Positions 32,829 through 40,819 of a stretch of DNA of 64,000 nucleotides are shown one piece after another. The notes beneath the pieces are model-generated. The model saw only the letters and a program-made list of their open reading frames with translations. It searched no databases and was not told where the DNA came from. Position 1 is the stretch's first letter. Each line of letters opens with the position of its first letter. The stretch lies in assembly GCF_029541745.1 (NCBI RefSeq), contig NZ_CP089746.1:7945559-8009558 (forward strand), read 5' to 3'. The translations under genes and the position numbers were made by a program. The stretch is from Streptomyces sp. LX-29. Its GTDB lineage: Bacteria; Actinomycetota; Actinomycetes; Streptomycetales; Streptomycetaceae.

Positions 32829-34199
32829 CTAACGGCCGGCGGTCTCCGTCGCCGGCTCTTCGGCCGACGGTGACCCGTCCGACGGCGCCTCGTCCGACGG
32901 CGCCTCGTCCGACCGCACCCCGCCTGACGGTGACCCACCCGAGGCCGGCCCCTCCGACGGGGGCTCCGCCGCGGCCGTCACCGGACCGCCGAGCCGCGCG
33001 TGGTCCCGCTCCGCCCAGCGCACCACCGGCCCCGTCGCCAGCCCGGCCGCCAGGAACAGCGCCCCGAGCAGCAGCCAGCCCGCGACTCCCCAGGCCACCA
33101 GCAGCGTGGTGAGGAGCAGCGGTCCCAGGGTGCGCGCCACCGGGACGCCCGTACCGAAGAAGCCCTGGTACTGGCCGACCTGGTGAGCCGGCGCCAGGTC
33201 GAAGCTGATCTGCCAGGAGCCGGCCGACTGGAGCATCTCGGCCACGAGTTGGAGCACCGCGGCCGCGACCAGCACCACGGCGGCCGCCCACACCGGCATC
33301 CCCGCGGCGGTCAGCGCGAAGACGCCACACGACACCAGCATGATCAGGCTGGACCGCCACACGGCCCGGGAGGCGGTGCGCAGGTCGGTCACCGCCTGGG
33401 CGGTACGGACCTGGAAGAGCATCACGCCGAGGGTGTTGAGGATGAACAGCGCCGAGACCAACCAGCTCGGCGCCTCGGTGCGTTCCACGATCCACAGCGG
33501 GATGCCCAGGCTGAGCAGCGGCATCCGCAGCAACAGAACGGCGTTGAGGACGGTCAGCGTGGCGTACGGGCGGTCCCGCACCACCGCGAACAGCGGCTCG
33601 CCGCCCGTACGGGCCGGGACCGGGGCGACGGCCGGCAGCCGGAGCAGCACCGCCGCACAGAGCAGGAAGGCCACCGCGTCCAGGGCGAAGACCGTGAGAT
33701 AGGCCCGCCGGGTGCCCTCGTGCAGGGCCAGACCGCCCAGGGCCGCGCCGACGGCCAACCCGGCGTTGAGCGTCGACTGGAGGTGGGCGAGGGCACCGGT
33801 GCGGGCCGAGCGTTCCACGAGCCCGGCGAGCAGCGCCTGGCGGGCCGCGGCCAGACCGCACTGCGCGGTGGCGTACAGACAGACGGCGACGAGGAACGGC
33901 ACGAAGGACCGGATGAAGAGGAACGAGGCGACGGAGGCGCTGGTGGCGAGCGCGAACAGCACCGCCGTTCCGCGCGGTCCCCGGCGGTCGGCGAGCGCGC
34001 CCAGCGGTACCCCCGCCACGGAGCCGACCGCCCACGCCAGGGTCAGACCGAGGCCGATCTGGGTGGCCGAGAGGCCCACCACGCGGGTGAAGTAGAGCGC
34101 CGAGCACACGTAGAAGGCGCCGTCGCCGATGGAGTTGGCCAGCTGCGCCGCGGCGAGGACGCGCGGCGCGCCGGCGGGCGGCAGGAAGCGTAGCGACAC
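32829..34199 (-). CDS. MFS transporter
   Basis: 456 aa, twelve membrane segments. Signatures: ANSIGDGAFYVCSALYFTRV (helix 1), GALADRRGPRGTAVLFALAT (loop 2-3), and VGQYQGFFGTGVPVARTLGP in the second half. The C-terminal ~50 residues are a repetitive soluble Ser/Pro/Asp tail (SDEAPSDEAPSD). It diverges from the ABC-F gene across a 224-bp region, which suggests a shared role in drug tolerance. GTG start. Confidence 0.85.
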   Translation of the reverse strand: MSLRFLPPAGAPRVLAAAQLANSIGDGAFYVCSALYFTRVVGLSATQIGLGLTLAWAVGSVAGVPLGALADRRGPRGTAVLFALATSASVASFLFIRSFVPFLVAVCLYATAQCGLAAARQALLAGLVERSARTGALAHLQSTLNAGLAVGAALGGLALHEGTRRAYLTVFALDAVAFLLCAAVLLRLPAVAPVPARTGGEPLFAVVRDRPYATLTVLNAVLLLRMPLLSLGIPLWIVERTEAPSWLVSALFILNTLGVMLFQVRTAQAVTDLRTASRAVWRSSLIMLVSCGVFALTAAGMPVWAAAVVLVAAAVLQLVAEMLQSAGSWQISFDLAPAHQVGQYQGFFGTGVPVARTLGPLLLTTLLVAWGVAGWLLLGALFLAAGLATGPVVRWAERDHARLGGPVTAAAEPPSEGPASGGSPSGGVRSDEAPSDEAPSDGSPSAEEPATETAGR

Positions 34200-34280
34200 A
34201 GAAGAACCCCCGAGCGCGGCGGCCGTGTGGCCGCCGCTTCACTGACTGATGATCAACAACCTTATGGAGTCGATGATCTG

Positions 34281-34423
34281 GTGAACAGGTCCGTGTCGGC
34301 GGGTGGTGACGAGACGAGACGTCTTGCGTGAAGCGTGGGCAGGGGGTAGTGTTGCCACTCGTGAACAAGACGGATCGTCTCGTCTCGCTCACCTTCCCCG
34401 TTCCCTAGCGAAGGAGCGCGCTC
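34281..34423 (+). promoter_or_regulatory. Attenuator-like leader of the ABC-F gene
   Basis: The leader has perfect 12-bp complementary arms CGAGACGAGACG (34310-34321) and CGTCTCGTCTCG (34376-34387). The left arm lies in a possible 16-codon ORF (GTG 34281 to TGA 34331), the right arm in a 15-codon ORF (34361-34408). Known ABC-F and erm resistance genes are induced by drug-stalled ribosomes on such leader peptides that re-fold the mRNA. The arrangement here fits that model; it is inference. Confidence 0.55.
34361..34408 (+). CDS. Possible 15-aa leader peptide of the ABC-F gene
   Basis: GTG start, peptide MNKTDRLVSLTFPVP (first codon GTG), TAG stop 15 nt before the TTG start of the ABC-F gene and in the same frame. 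Its codons contain the right arm of the leader stem, so its translation would disrupt that stem. The upstream GGGGG is a little distant (about 14 nt). Confidence 0.45.
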   Translation: MNKTDRLVSLTFPVP

Positions 34424-36085
34424 TTGCGCACTGCCCCTGCCGGTACCCAGATCGTTCTGACCGACGTCACCAAGCGATACGACGACCGCGTCGTCCTCGA
34501 TCGCGTCATCTGCGGCGTGCGGCCCGGCGAACGGGTCGGCGTGGTCGGTGACAACGGCTCCGGCAAGTCGACGCTGCTCCGGCTCCTCGCCGGTCGCGAG
34601 CTTCCGGACAACGGCACGGTCACCGTCCGCACCCCCGGCGGTCTGGGCCACCTCGCCCAGACCCTGGACCTCCCCGGCACCGCCCTGGTCCGGGACGCGA
34701 TCGATCTCGCGCTCGCCGAGCTCCGCGCGATGGAGCGCCAAATCCGGGCGGCCGAGACCCGACTGCACCTGGCCGGGGCGGCGGAGGTCGACGCGTACGG
34801 GGCGCTCGTCGCCGCGTACGAGGCGCGCGGCGGCCGCGACGCCGACCGCGGCGTGCGGGCCCTCCTGCACCGGCTCGGCGAACGCCGTGCCCTCGAGCTC
34901 GACCGGCCGCTGGGCACGCTCTCCGGCGGACAGCGCTCCCGGCTGGCGCTCGCGGCCACCCTGGCCGCCGACCCCGAACTGCTGTTGCTGGACGAGCCGA
35001 CCAACGACCTCGACGACGAGGCCGTGGCCTGGCTGGAGGAGCGCCTGCGGGCCCACCGCGGCACGGTCGTGGCCGTCACACACGACCGGGCCTTCCTGGA
35101 CCGGATCACCACCGCCATCCTGGAGGTCGACGGCGATCTGCGCACCGTCCACCGCTATGGGAACGGCTACGCCGGATATCTCACGGCCAAGGCGGCGGCC
35201 CGAGCCCGCTGGGCGCGGGAGCACGAGGAGTGGCAGGCCGAGACGGCCCGCGCGGAGCGGCTCGCGGACGGCGCCATCGGGCGGCTGTCCGAGATTCCGC
35301 GCAAGGCGCCCGCGGCCTTCAGCGGGGCAGGGGCCTTCCGGGCGCGCTCGCGGGCGCACGGCGCGATGAGCCGCGTCCGCAACGCCCGGGAACGCCTCCA
35401 GCGCCTCACCGAGAACCCGGTTCCGCCGCCCCCACGTCCGCTGCGCTTCGCGGGTCGGTTCGAGGCCGCCGGGACGAACACGGCGGTGGAGCTGGCGGGG
35501 GTGCGGGTCTCCGGCCGGCTGGCGCTCGACCGCCTCCGCGTCGAGCAGGGACGACGGCTGCTCGTCACCGGCCCCAACGGCGCCGGCAAGTCCACCCTGC
35601 TGCGGGTGCTGGCCGGCGAACTCGCCCCCGACTCCGGGACGGTGAGCGCCCCGCGCCGGGTCGGCCTGCTGCGTCAGGACGACCGGGGCTGGGTGGAGCG
35701 ACGGTCCGTCGTGGAGGCGTACGGAGAGGCGTACGCCGAACGGGTCGTGGCCCTGGGCCTGCTCGCCCCCGCGGACCTGACCCGGCCCGTCCGCACCCTC
35801 TCGGCCGGCCAGCGCCGCAAGGTGGAACTGGCCCGGCTGGCGGCCCTGCCGCTGGACCTGCTGCTGTTGGACGAGCCGACCAACCACCTCGCCCCGGCGT
35901 TGGTGGAGGAGGTGGAGGCCGCCCTGGCGCGCTACCCGGGCACGGTGGTGCTGGTCACCCACGACCGACGGCTGCGCGCCGCCTTCAGCGGGCAGCGGCT
36001 GGAGCTCGCCCCTCCCGGGTCCATGCGCTCGGAGTCGGGCATCGGTGCCGGCCCGCGCGGCTGGTCGGCGCCTCGGCACTCCTGA
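34424..36085 (+). CDS. ABC-F family ATPase (ribosomal protection type)
   Basis: 553 aa with two ABC domains and no membrane segments. Walker A motifs GDNGSGKST (~42) and GPNGAGKST (~382), signatures LSGGQ and LSAGQ, Walker B LLLLDEPTND and LLLLDEPTNH. The inter-domain linker is Arg/Ala-rich (~220-330). ABC-F proteins of this kind displace antibiotics from the ribosome (TlrC, CarA, VmlR-like) or act as translation factors. The leader structure and the divergent MFS pump favour resistance. TTG at 34424 is supported by GAAGGAG 7 nt upstream. Confidence 0.85.
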   Translation: MRTAPAGTQIVLTDVTKRYDDRVVLDRVICGVRPGERVGVVGDNGSGKSTLLRLLAGRELPDNGTVTVRTPGGLGHLAQTLDLPGTALVRDAIDLALAELRAMERQIRAAETRLHLAGAAEVDAYGALVAAYEARGGRDADRGVRALLHRLGERRALELDRPLGTLSGGQRSRLALAATLAADPELLLLDEPTNDLDDEAVAWLEERLRAHRGTVVAVTHDRAFLDRITTAILEVDGDLRTVHRYGNGYAGYLTAKAAARARWAREHEEWQAETARAERLADGAIGRLSEIPRKAPAAFSGAGAFRARSRAHGAMSRVRNARERLQRLTENPVPPPPRPLRFAGRFEAAGTNTAVELAGVRVSGRLALDRLRVEQGRRLLVTGPNGAGKSTLLRVLAGELAPDSGTVSAPRRVGLLRQDDRGWVERRSVVEAYGEAYAERVVALGLLAPADLTRPVRTLSAGQRRKVELARLAALPLDLLLLDEPTNHLAPALVEEVEAALARYPGTVVLVTHDRRLRAAFSGQRLELAPPGSMRSESGIGAGPRGWSAPRHS

Positions 36086-36164
36086 TCGGTATCGACTCCA
36101 GAAGTCTCTTCCTGCTCAACATGAGGAAAATCGCGCCCGAATTGAGGCAACCTCTGGCGTTCGT

Positions 36165-36180
36165 TCCCCGTCATCGGGGA
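36165..36180 (+). terminator. Hairpin TCCCCG-TCAT-CGGGGA
   Basis: Perfect 6-bp stem with a four-base loop 80 bp after the ABC-F stop, without a T tract. Probable terminator. Confidence 0.4.
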
Positions 36181-36192
36181 CGCGGGGGAGCG

Positions 36193-36208
36193 CCCAGGGA
36201 TCCCTGGG
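36193..36208. promoter_or_regulatory. 16-bp perfect palindrome CCCAGGGATCCCTGGG
   Basis: Perfect symmetry, 36 bp upstream of the secreted hydrolase start. It may be an operator, or a second terminator stem after the ABC-F gene. Confidence 0.35.
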
Positions 36209-36243
36209 GTTCCTGAGCAAGGCAGAAAGCAAGGAGAACGATT

Positions 36244-39027
36244 GTGATCCGTGTCCCGCGCTTGGTGACCGCCGGTACGGCGGCACTCGCGCTGGCCGTG
36301 GGTTTGCCGGTGCTCGCGTACGCGCAGCCATCGGCCGAGCCCATATCGTCCACCCCCCAGGCACACTCCGACGACAGGCTCCCGGAAGGCTGGCAGCTCA
36401 CCGGCAGCGGCGCCGACAAGCAGTTGGTGTGGCGCTCGTCCGACCGGGTGCCCATGGGCGACGCCCGTGTCGAGTTCCACGCCGGGGGCAAACTCCTCGG
36501 CCGACCGACGGCGGACAAGGACGGGCGCACCTTCCGGCTGCCGCTCGCCGAGGCCCCCACCGGGTCGATGACGGAGCTTCAGGTCCTCGCCGGAGGGCGC
36601 CGCCTCGACGCGGCCGCCACCGACGCGGCCCCCGGCGGTCCGCGCCCGATCGCGCCCGCCGCTCCCGCGGCCCCGCTGCCGGCGAACAAGGTCGACCCCG
36701 GCAAGCCGGGCAAGTACCGCACCGCCGGCGGCGAGTACGGACTGAAGTCCGTGCGACTCCCCGGCTTCCCGGCCCCGGTGGAGATGCGCGCCACGGTGGT
36801 CGGCCCCGTCGACGCCCCCGGCCGCCGCCCGGTCGCGCTGTTCCTGCACGGCCGCCACTACACCTGCTACAACGCCAAGGGTGAGATCGAGGGCGGGTGG
36901 CCCTGCAGGACCGGTATGAAGTCGGTGCCCAGCTACCGCGGCTACCTGCACGACCAGAAGCTCCTGGCGTCCCAGGGCTATGTGACGGTGTCCATCTCCG
37001 CCAACGGCATCAACGGGCAGGACGACAACGCCGAGGACGGCGGCGCACAGGCCCGCTCGTCCCTGGTGCGGCAGCACCTCGGCGACTGGGCCGAGTGGGC
37101 GGCCGACCGCTCCAAGGCCCCGGCCGTCGTCCGCAAGGTGGCACCGGCCGACATGGACCGGGTGCTGCTCGTCGGACACTCCCGCGGCGGCGAGGGCGTC
37201 AACCGGGCGGCGCTGGACAGCCTCGCCCAGCCGCCCGCCGGCGAGGACGGGTACAAGGGCCCGGTGCGCTGGAAGGTCCGCGGCACCGTCCTGATCGGGC
37301 CCACCATCTTCGGTCAGAACCCCGTCCCCGACGTGCCCTCCACGACCATCCTGCCGGGCTGCGACGGCGACGTCTCCGACCTCCAGGGCCAGATCTTCGC
37401 CGACGGCACGCGCGGCGTCAGCAGCGGCACCGCCCTGCACAGCTCGGTCTACATGGTCGGCGCCAACCACAACTACTTCAACACCGAGTGGACCCCGGGG
37501 CAGGCGCAGGCGCCCGCGGACGACGACTTCTGGGCCGGTGACAAGCCGGACTCGCTGTGCTCCGCGGGCAAGAAGACCCGGCTGACGGCCAAGCAGCAGC
37601 AGAAGGCCGGTTCCACCTACATCGCCGCCGCGGCCCGGCTGTTCGTCGCGGGCGACGACAAGGTGCGCCCGCTGCTGGACGGCTCGAACCTGCGCGCGCC
37701 CTCGGCCGATCCCGCGCGGGTGTACACCCACGCCGTCGGCGCGAACCGCATGCCCCTGGTCGTGCCGGACCCCTCCGCCGCCTCCGTCACCGGCGGCAAG
37801 ATGTGCCTGCAGGTGGACCACTCGCCGGCGGCCTGCCTGCCGCCGACCACGAAGGGCGCGTCGCCGCACTTCGCCGGCTGGGCGATGTCGCCCGAGCCGG
37901 GCCGCCACGCGATCGCCATGGGCTGGCCGAAGGCGGGCTCCACGACGCGGGTGAGCCCGAACCGCCCGGTCTCCGTGAAGGGCGCCCAGTCCCTCGCCCT
38001 GCGGGTGATCGTGCCGCCCAACACCAGCGGCACCGAGCTGGAGGTCGCGATCACCGACGCCTCCGACCGACGGGCGAAGCTGGGCAAGGTGCGCGTCGAC
38101 GGTCTGCCCGGCACCGACCGGACCGCGTCCTACTGGGCGCGCGAGGTCCGGGTGCCGCTGACCGCCGCGGTCCGCGCCAAGCTGGACCTGAAGCAGGTCA
38201 AGACCCTTGAGCTGACCTCGCGGGGCGGCAAGGGGAAGGCGTGGCTGATGGACGCCTGGGGCTGGCGCCCCGGCACCCCCGCCGTGCGCCCGGCCGCGCT
38301 GCCGCGCGTCGACCTCGGCCGGCTGAAGGTCAAGGAGGGTGACTCCGGGACCCAGACCCACCGGATCCCGGTCCGGGTCTCCGGCAAGGGCAGCGGCACG
38401 ATCCGCCTGTCCGTCATCGACGCGAAGACGGGCAAGGCCACCTCCCGCGTCGTGACGGTCGAGGCCGGCAGCCACGACGTCGACGTGCCGATCACCGTGC
38501 CGGGCAACACCCGCTACGGCTCCGAGGCCACGCACAGCGTCTTCGCCAAGGCGGTGCGGGGCGCCGTGGTCGGCTCCTACGCGGGCGGACTGACCGTCCA
38601 GAACGACGACCCCATGCCCAAGATCACCGTGGAGCCCGTCGCGGACCGCGTCACCGAGGGGCAGAAGCTGAGCTGGCGGGTGAAGCTGTCCCAGGCCGCC
38701 GACCTGGAGATCGAGGGCGGGTTCAGCGTCCTGCCGGTCAAGGGCGGCACCGAGCTGTCCACCGTGGACGTCGACAAGACCTGGCTGGAGACGGCCCTCG
38801 ACCAGAAGCCGAACCCGGCCCGGCCGCTGTCCAAGGCGGGCGACGACCCGACCCTGCGGATGTCCATCCCCGCCGGCAAGCTGAGCACCGTGGTGTCCGT
38901 ACCCACCGTCAAGGACAAGCTGACTGAGAAGGACGAGTCGCTGCGGCTGCGGCTGTTCACCTTCGACGAGCACTGGGAGACGCACCCGGGCGTCGAGGTG
39001 ACCGGCACGGTGCGGAACGTGAAGTGA
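36244..39027 (+). CDS. Large secreted alpha/beta hydrolase with Calx-beta-like C-terminus
   Basis: 927 aa. Signal peptide residues 1-27 (LVTAGTAALALAVGLPVLAYA). Residues ~160-480 contain an alpha/beta-hydrolase core: ALFLHGRHYTCYN (oxyanion region), VLLVGHSRGGEG with nucleophile Ser313, and a candidate His in VGANHNYFNTEW. Residues ~700-927 hold two Calx-beta-like beta domains (RLKVKEGDSGTQTHRIPVRV and RVTEGQKLSWRVKL). The fold suggests an extracellular esterase, lipase or amidase; the substrate is not evident. GTG start with AAGGAG upstream. A strong terminator follows at 39079. Confidence 0.85.
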   Translation: MIRVPRLVTAGTAALALAVGLPVLAYAQPSAEPISSTPQAHSDDRLPEGWQLTGSGADKQLVWRSSDRVPMGDARVEFHAGGKLLGRPTADKDGRTFRLPLAEAPTGSMTELQVLAGGRRLDAAATDAAPGGPRPIAPAAPAAPLPANKVDPGKPGKYRTAGGEYGLKSVRLPGFPAPVEMRATVVGPVDAPGRRPVALFLHGRHYTCYNAKGEIEGGWPCRTGMKSVPSYRGYLHDQKLLASQGYVTVSISANGINGQDDNAEDGGAQARSSLVRQHLGDWAEWAADRSKAPAVVRKVAPADMDRVLLVGHSRGGEGVNRAALDSLAQPPAGEDGYKGPVRWKVRGTVLIGPTIFGQNPVPDVPSTTILPGCDGDVSDLQGQIFADGTRGVSSGTALHSSVYMVGANHNYFNTEWTPGQAQAPADDDFWAGDKPDSLCSAGKKTRLTAKQQQKAGSTYIAAAARLFVAGDDKVRPLLDGSNLRAPSADPARVYTHAVGANRMPLVVPDPSAASVTGGKMCLQVDHSPAACLPPTTKGASPHFAGWAMSPEPGRHAIAMGWPKAGSTTRVSPNRPVSVKGAQSLALRVIVPPNTSGTELEVAITDASDRRAKLGKVRVDGLPGTDRTASYWAREVRVPLTAAVRAKLDLKQVKTLELTSRGGKGKAWLMDAWGWRPGTPAVRPAALPRVDLGRLKVKEGDSGTQTHRIPVRVSGKGSGTIRLSVIDAKTGKATSRVVTVEAGSHDVDVPITVPGNTRYGSEATHSVFAKAVRGAVVGSYAGGLTVQNDDPMPKITVEPVADRVTEGQKLSWRVKLSQAADLEIEGGFSVLPVKGGTELSTVDVDKTWLETALDQKPNPARPLSKAGDDPTLRMSIPAGKLSTVVSVPTVKDKLTEKDESLRLRLFTFDEHWETHPGVEVTGTVRNVK

Positions 39028-39078
39028 GGCGCGCCGGCCCGTCCCTGAACACCGGACGCGCCCCACACCTCTGACGAA

Positions 39079-39113
39079 CGATGCCACCGGTCCCCGAGGG
39101 ACCGGTGGCATCG
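39079..39113 (+). terminator. Strong hairpin terminator
   Basis: Perfect 16-bp arms CGATGCCACCGGTCCC and GGGACCGGTGGCATCG with a 3-base loop, 52 bp past the secreted hydrolase stop. Typical GC-rich Streptomyces terminator. Confidence 0.8.
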
Positions 39114-39275
39114 GCGTGTCACCGCGCCGTGCGAGCGGCCGCCTCCGCGGGCCGGGCACCCCCCACGGTCCCCGAGGGGCGCGTCCCGTCACGGCCCCGA
39201 GGGGGCGCGTCCCGTCTGGAACCGAACGCGGCGCCCCGACGTCCCTTGCCCGCGAGCAAGTGATCACAGCGAACG

Positions 39276-39303
39276 GTGGTCACCTGAGTGGTCACATGAG
39301 TGG
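39276..39303. promoter_or_regulatory. 12-bp tandem repeat upstream of the lipoprotein gene
   Basis: GTGGTCACCTGA (39276-39287) and GTGGTCACATGA (39288-39299), plus a trailing GTGG, lie just upstream of the lipoprotein start, with a related TGATCAC nearby. Candidate protein-binding site. Confidence 0.4.
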
Positions 39304-39320
39304 ACGGGTGGGAACCGCGG

Positions 39321-39977
39321 ATGCGCGCGAACCGGAACACGAACCGACGTCGGTCGGGCACACGGATGCGGCTGGCGACCGTCGCGGCGCTGGGCGTGGT
39401 GCTGCTCTCCGGATGCCTCGGGGACGACACCGGCGGTGGCGCGCCCGAGACGTCCTCGGCACCCGAGCCCCGCACCCTCCACGACGCCGGGGGCGACGGA
39501 GTGCCGCGCTTCCGCGTCGCGCTGCCCGCCGGCCTCCGGATCGAGGACGGCTTCTCCCCGCCGGCGGCACCCGGCACCCCGGCCGCCTGCCGCAAGGCGC
39601 CCCGGCGAGCCATGGACGGGAACACCCCGCAGCTGTCCTGGTTCTCGGTGCCCACCGACTGCGAGATCGACGCGCAGGCCAATCGGAACCCCGCCAACGG
39701 GCGGCACCCGCGCTACCGGACCGTCGCCGACATCCCACCCGCGGTGGACAAGACCGCCCGCACGGTGCGGACCCCGCTGGGACCCGCCCGGGTCTTCACC
39801 CAGCGGTACACCCGGTGCACCCAGACGTGCGACCACTTCGACGAGCCCCTCGCGGTCATCACCCTGGACAAGCCCGCCGATCCCCGGCACCCCGCGCTCG
39901 TCTTCACCTCGGAGCACGGCGAGTTCTCCGAACGCGACCTCGTCCAGCTCATCAGCCGGAACATCACACCGCGATAG
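39321..39977 (+). CDS. Putative lipoprotein
   Basis: 218 aa. An Arg-rich start, hydrophobic segment RLATVAALGVVLLSGC with lipobox LLSGC, and a mature part with four further cysteines (PAACRKAP, PTDCEID, RYTRCTQTCDHF) likely forming disulfides. No enzymatic motif. A later ATG at 39366 would give a tighter signal peptide. The domain is one I cannot name; outer-face membrane anchoring is inferred from the lipobox. Confidence 0.75.
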   Translation: MRANRNTNRRRSGTRMRLATVAALGVVLLSGCLGDDTGGGAPETSSAPEPRTLHDAGGDGVPRFRVALPAGLRIEDGFSPPAAPGTPAACRKAPRRAMDGNTPQLSWFSVPTDCEIDAQANRNPANGRHPRYRTVADIPPAVDKTARTVRTPLGPARVFTQRYTRCTQTCDHFDEPLAVITLDKPADPRHPALVFTSEHGEFSERDLVQLISRNITPR

Positions 39978-40093
39978 CACGTCAGTCTTCCCCAGCCCCC
40001 CATTCAGGCGCCGCTGCGCCCATTGCTTGCGCCGCGCATCCGGAGTGTGAGTAACATCCCGCACCAACAACGGCAACCGGAAGGTGAGGCGTC

Positions 40094-40759
40094 GTGCCAG
40101 AACCCACCACGTTGAAGGAGCAGTACGCGGCCCAGGTCGCGGCAGACATCACACGCAACGAGGAGGAACGGGAGCGCCTCAGCGCGGAGATCGCCGCGCT
40201 TCAGGACCAACTGGGGGCCCTCCAGAAGGACCACGACGTGTTGGTGAGCATGCAGCGCACCCTCACGGGTGGTTCGCCGATTCCGTCGAAGTCCCGACCG
40301 ACCGGCACCGCCAAGGGGCGGGTGGCGAAGGTCCCGCAGGCGAAGGCCCCCCAGGCGAAGACGCCGGCGACGAAGGGCAAGCGCGCCAAGGCGGCCGTCC
40401 CCAAGGCCCGTTCCGCCAAGAACCCCGGCCGGGCGCGGTCCAACGGCTCGGGGAGCGACGGGCCCCGGGCCACGCTGGGCGAACTCGTCACCGCCCATCT
40501 GACCGAACGGGTCGAACCGCAGTCGGTCGCCGAGATCACCAACGCGCTGGCCGAGAGCCACGCGGAACGCAAGGTGCACGCCACGGTGGTGCGCAACACC
40601 CTGGAGTCGCTCGTCGCCCAGGGCAAGGCGGAGCGCAGCAAGCAGAAGCGGTCGGTCTTCTACACCCTGGTCCGGGAACCCGCCGTGCGGCAGCACCAGC
40701 CGGAGGGTGAGCAGAGCGGCGAGGAGAAGCCCACCGAGCAGCCCGCCGCCGCCCACTGA
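40094..40759 (+). CDS. Winged-helix protein with coiled coil and Lys/Ala-rich histone-like linker
   Basis: 221 aa in three parts: an N-terminal coiled coil (~15-55, NEEERERLSAEIAALQDQLG), a basic Lys/Ala/Pro-rich stretch (~68-115, repeats like AKVPQAKAPQAKTPATKGKR) resembling histone H1 tails, and a C-terminal winged helix (~120-200, LGELVTAHLTERVEPQSVAE, HATVVRNTLESLVAQGKAER). I know similar proteins only as unnamed Streptomyces regulators. It probably binds DNA with low specificity through the tail. GTG start behind GGAAGG. Confidence 0.7.
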   Translation: MPEPTTLKEQYAAQVAADITRNEEERERLSAEIAALQDQLGALQKDHDVLVSMQRTLTGGSPIPSKSRPTGTAKGRVAKVPQAKAPQAKTPATKGKRAKAAVPKARSAKNPGRARSNGSGSDGPRATLGELVTAHLTERVEPQSVAEITNALAESHAERKVHATVVRNTLESLVAQGKAERSKQKRSVFYTLVREPAVRQHQPEGEQSGEEKPTEQPAAAH

Positions 40760-40819
40760 CCGAGCCACCTCCCGGGCCGGTTCCTCGCCGTCATGCGCCC
40801 TCGGGCATCATGAACCGCC

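Noticed and set aside
35932..39267. 1111-codon minus-strand frame opposite the secreted hydrolase
   Set aside because: No motif, no ribosome site, and it covers a gene with a signal peptide and catalytic Ser on the other strand.
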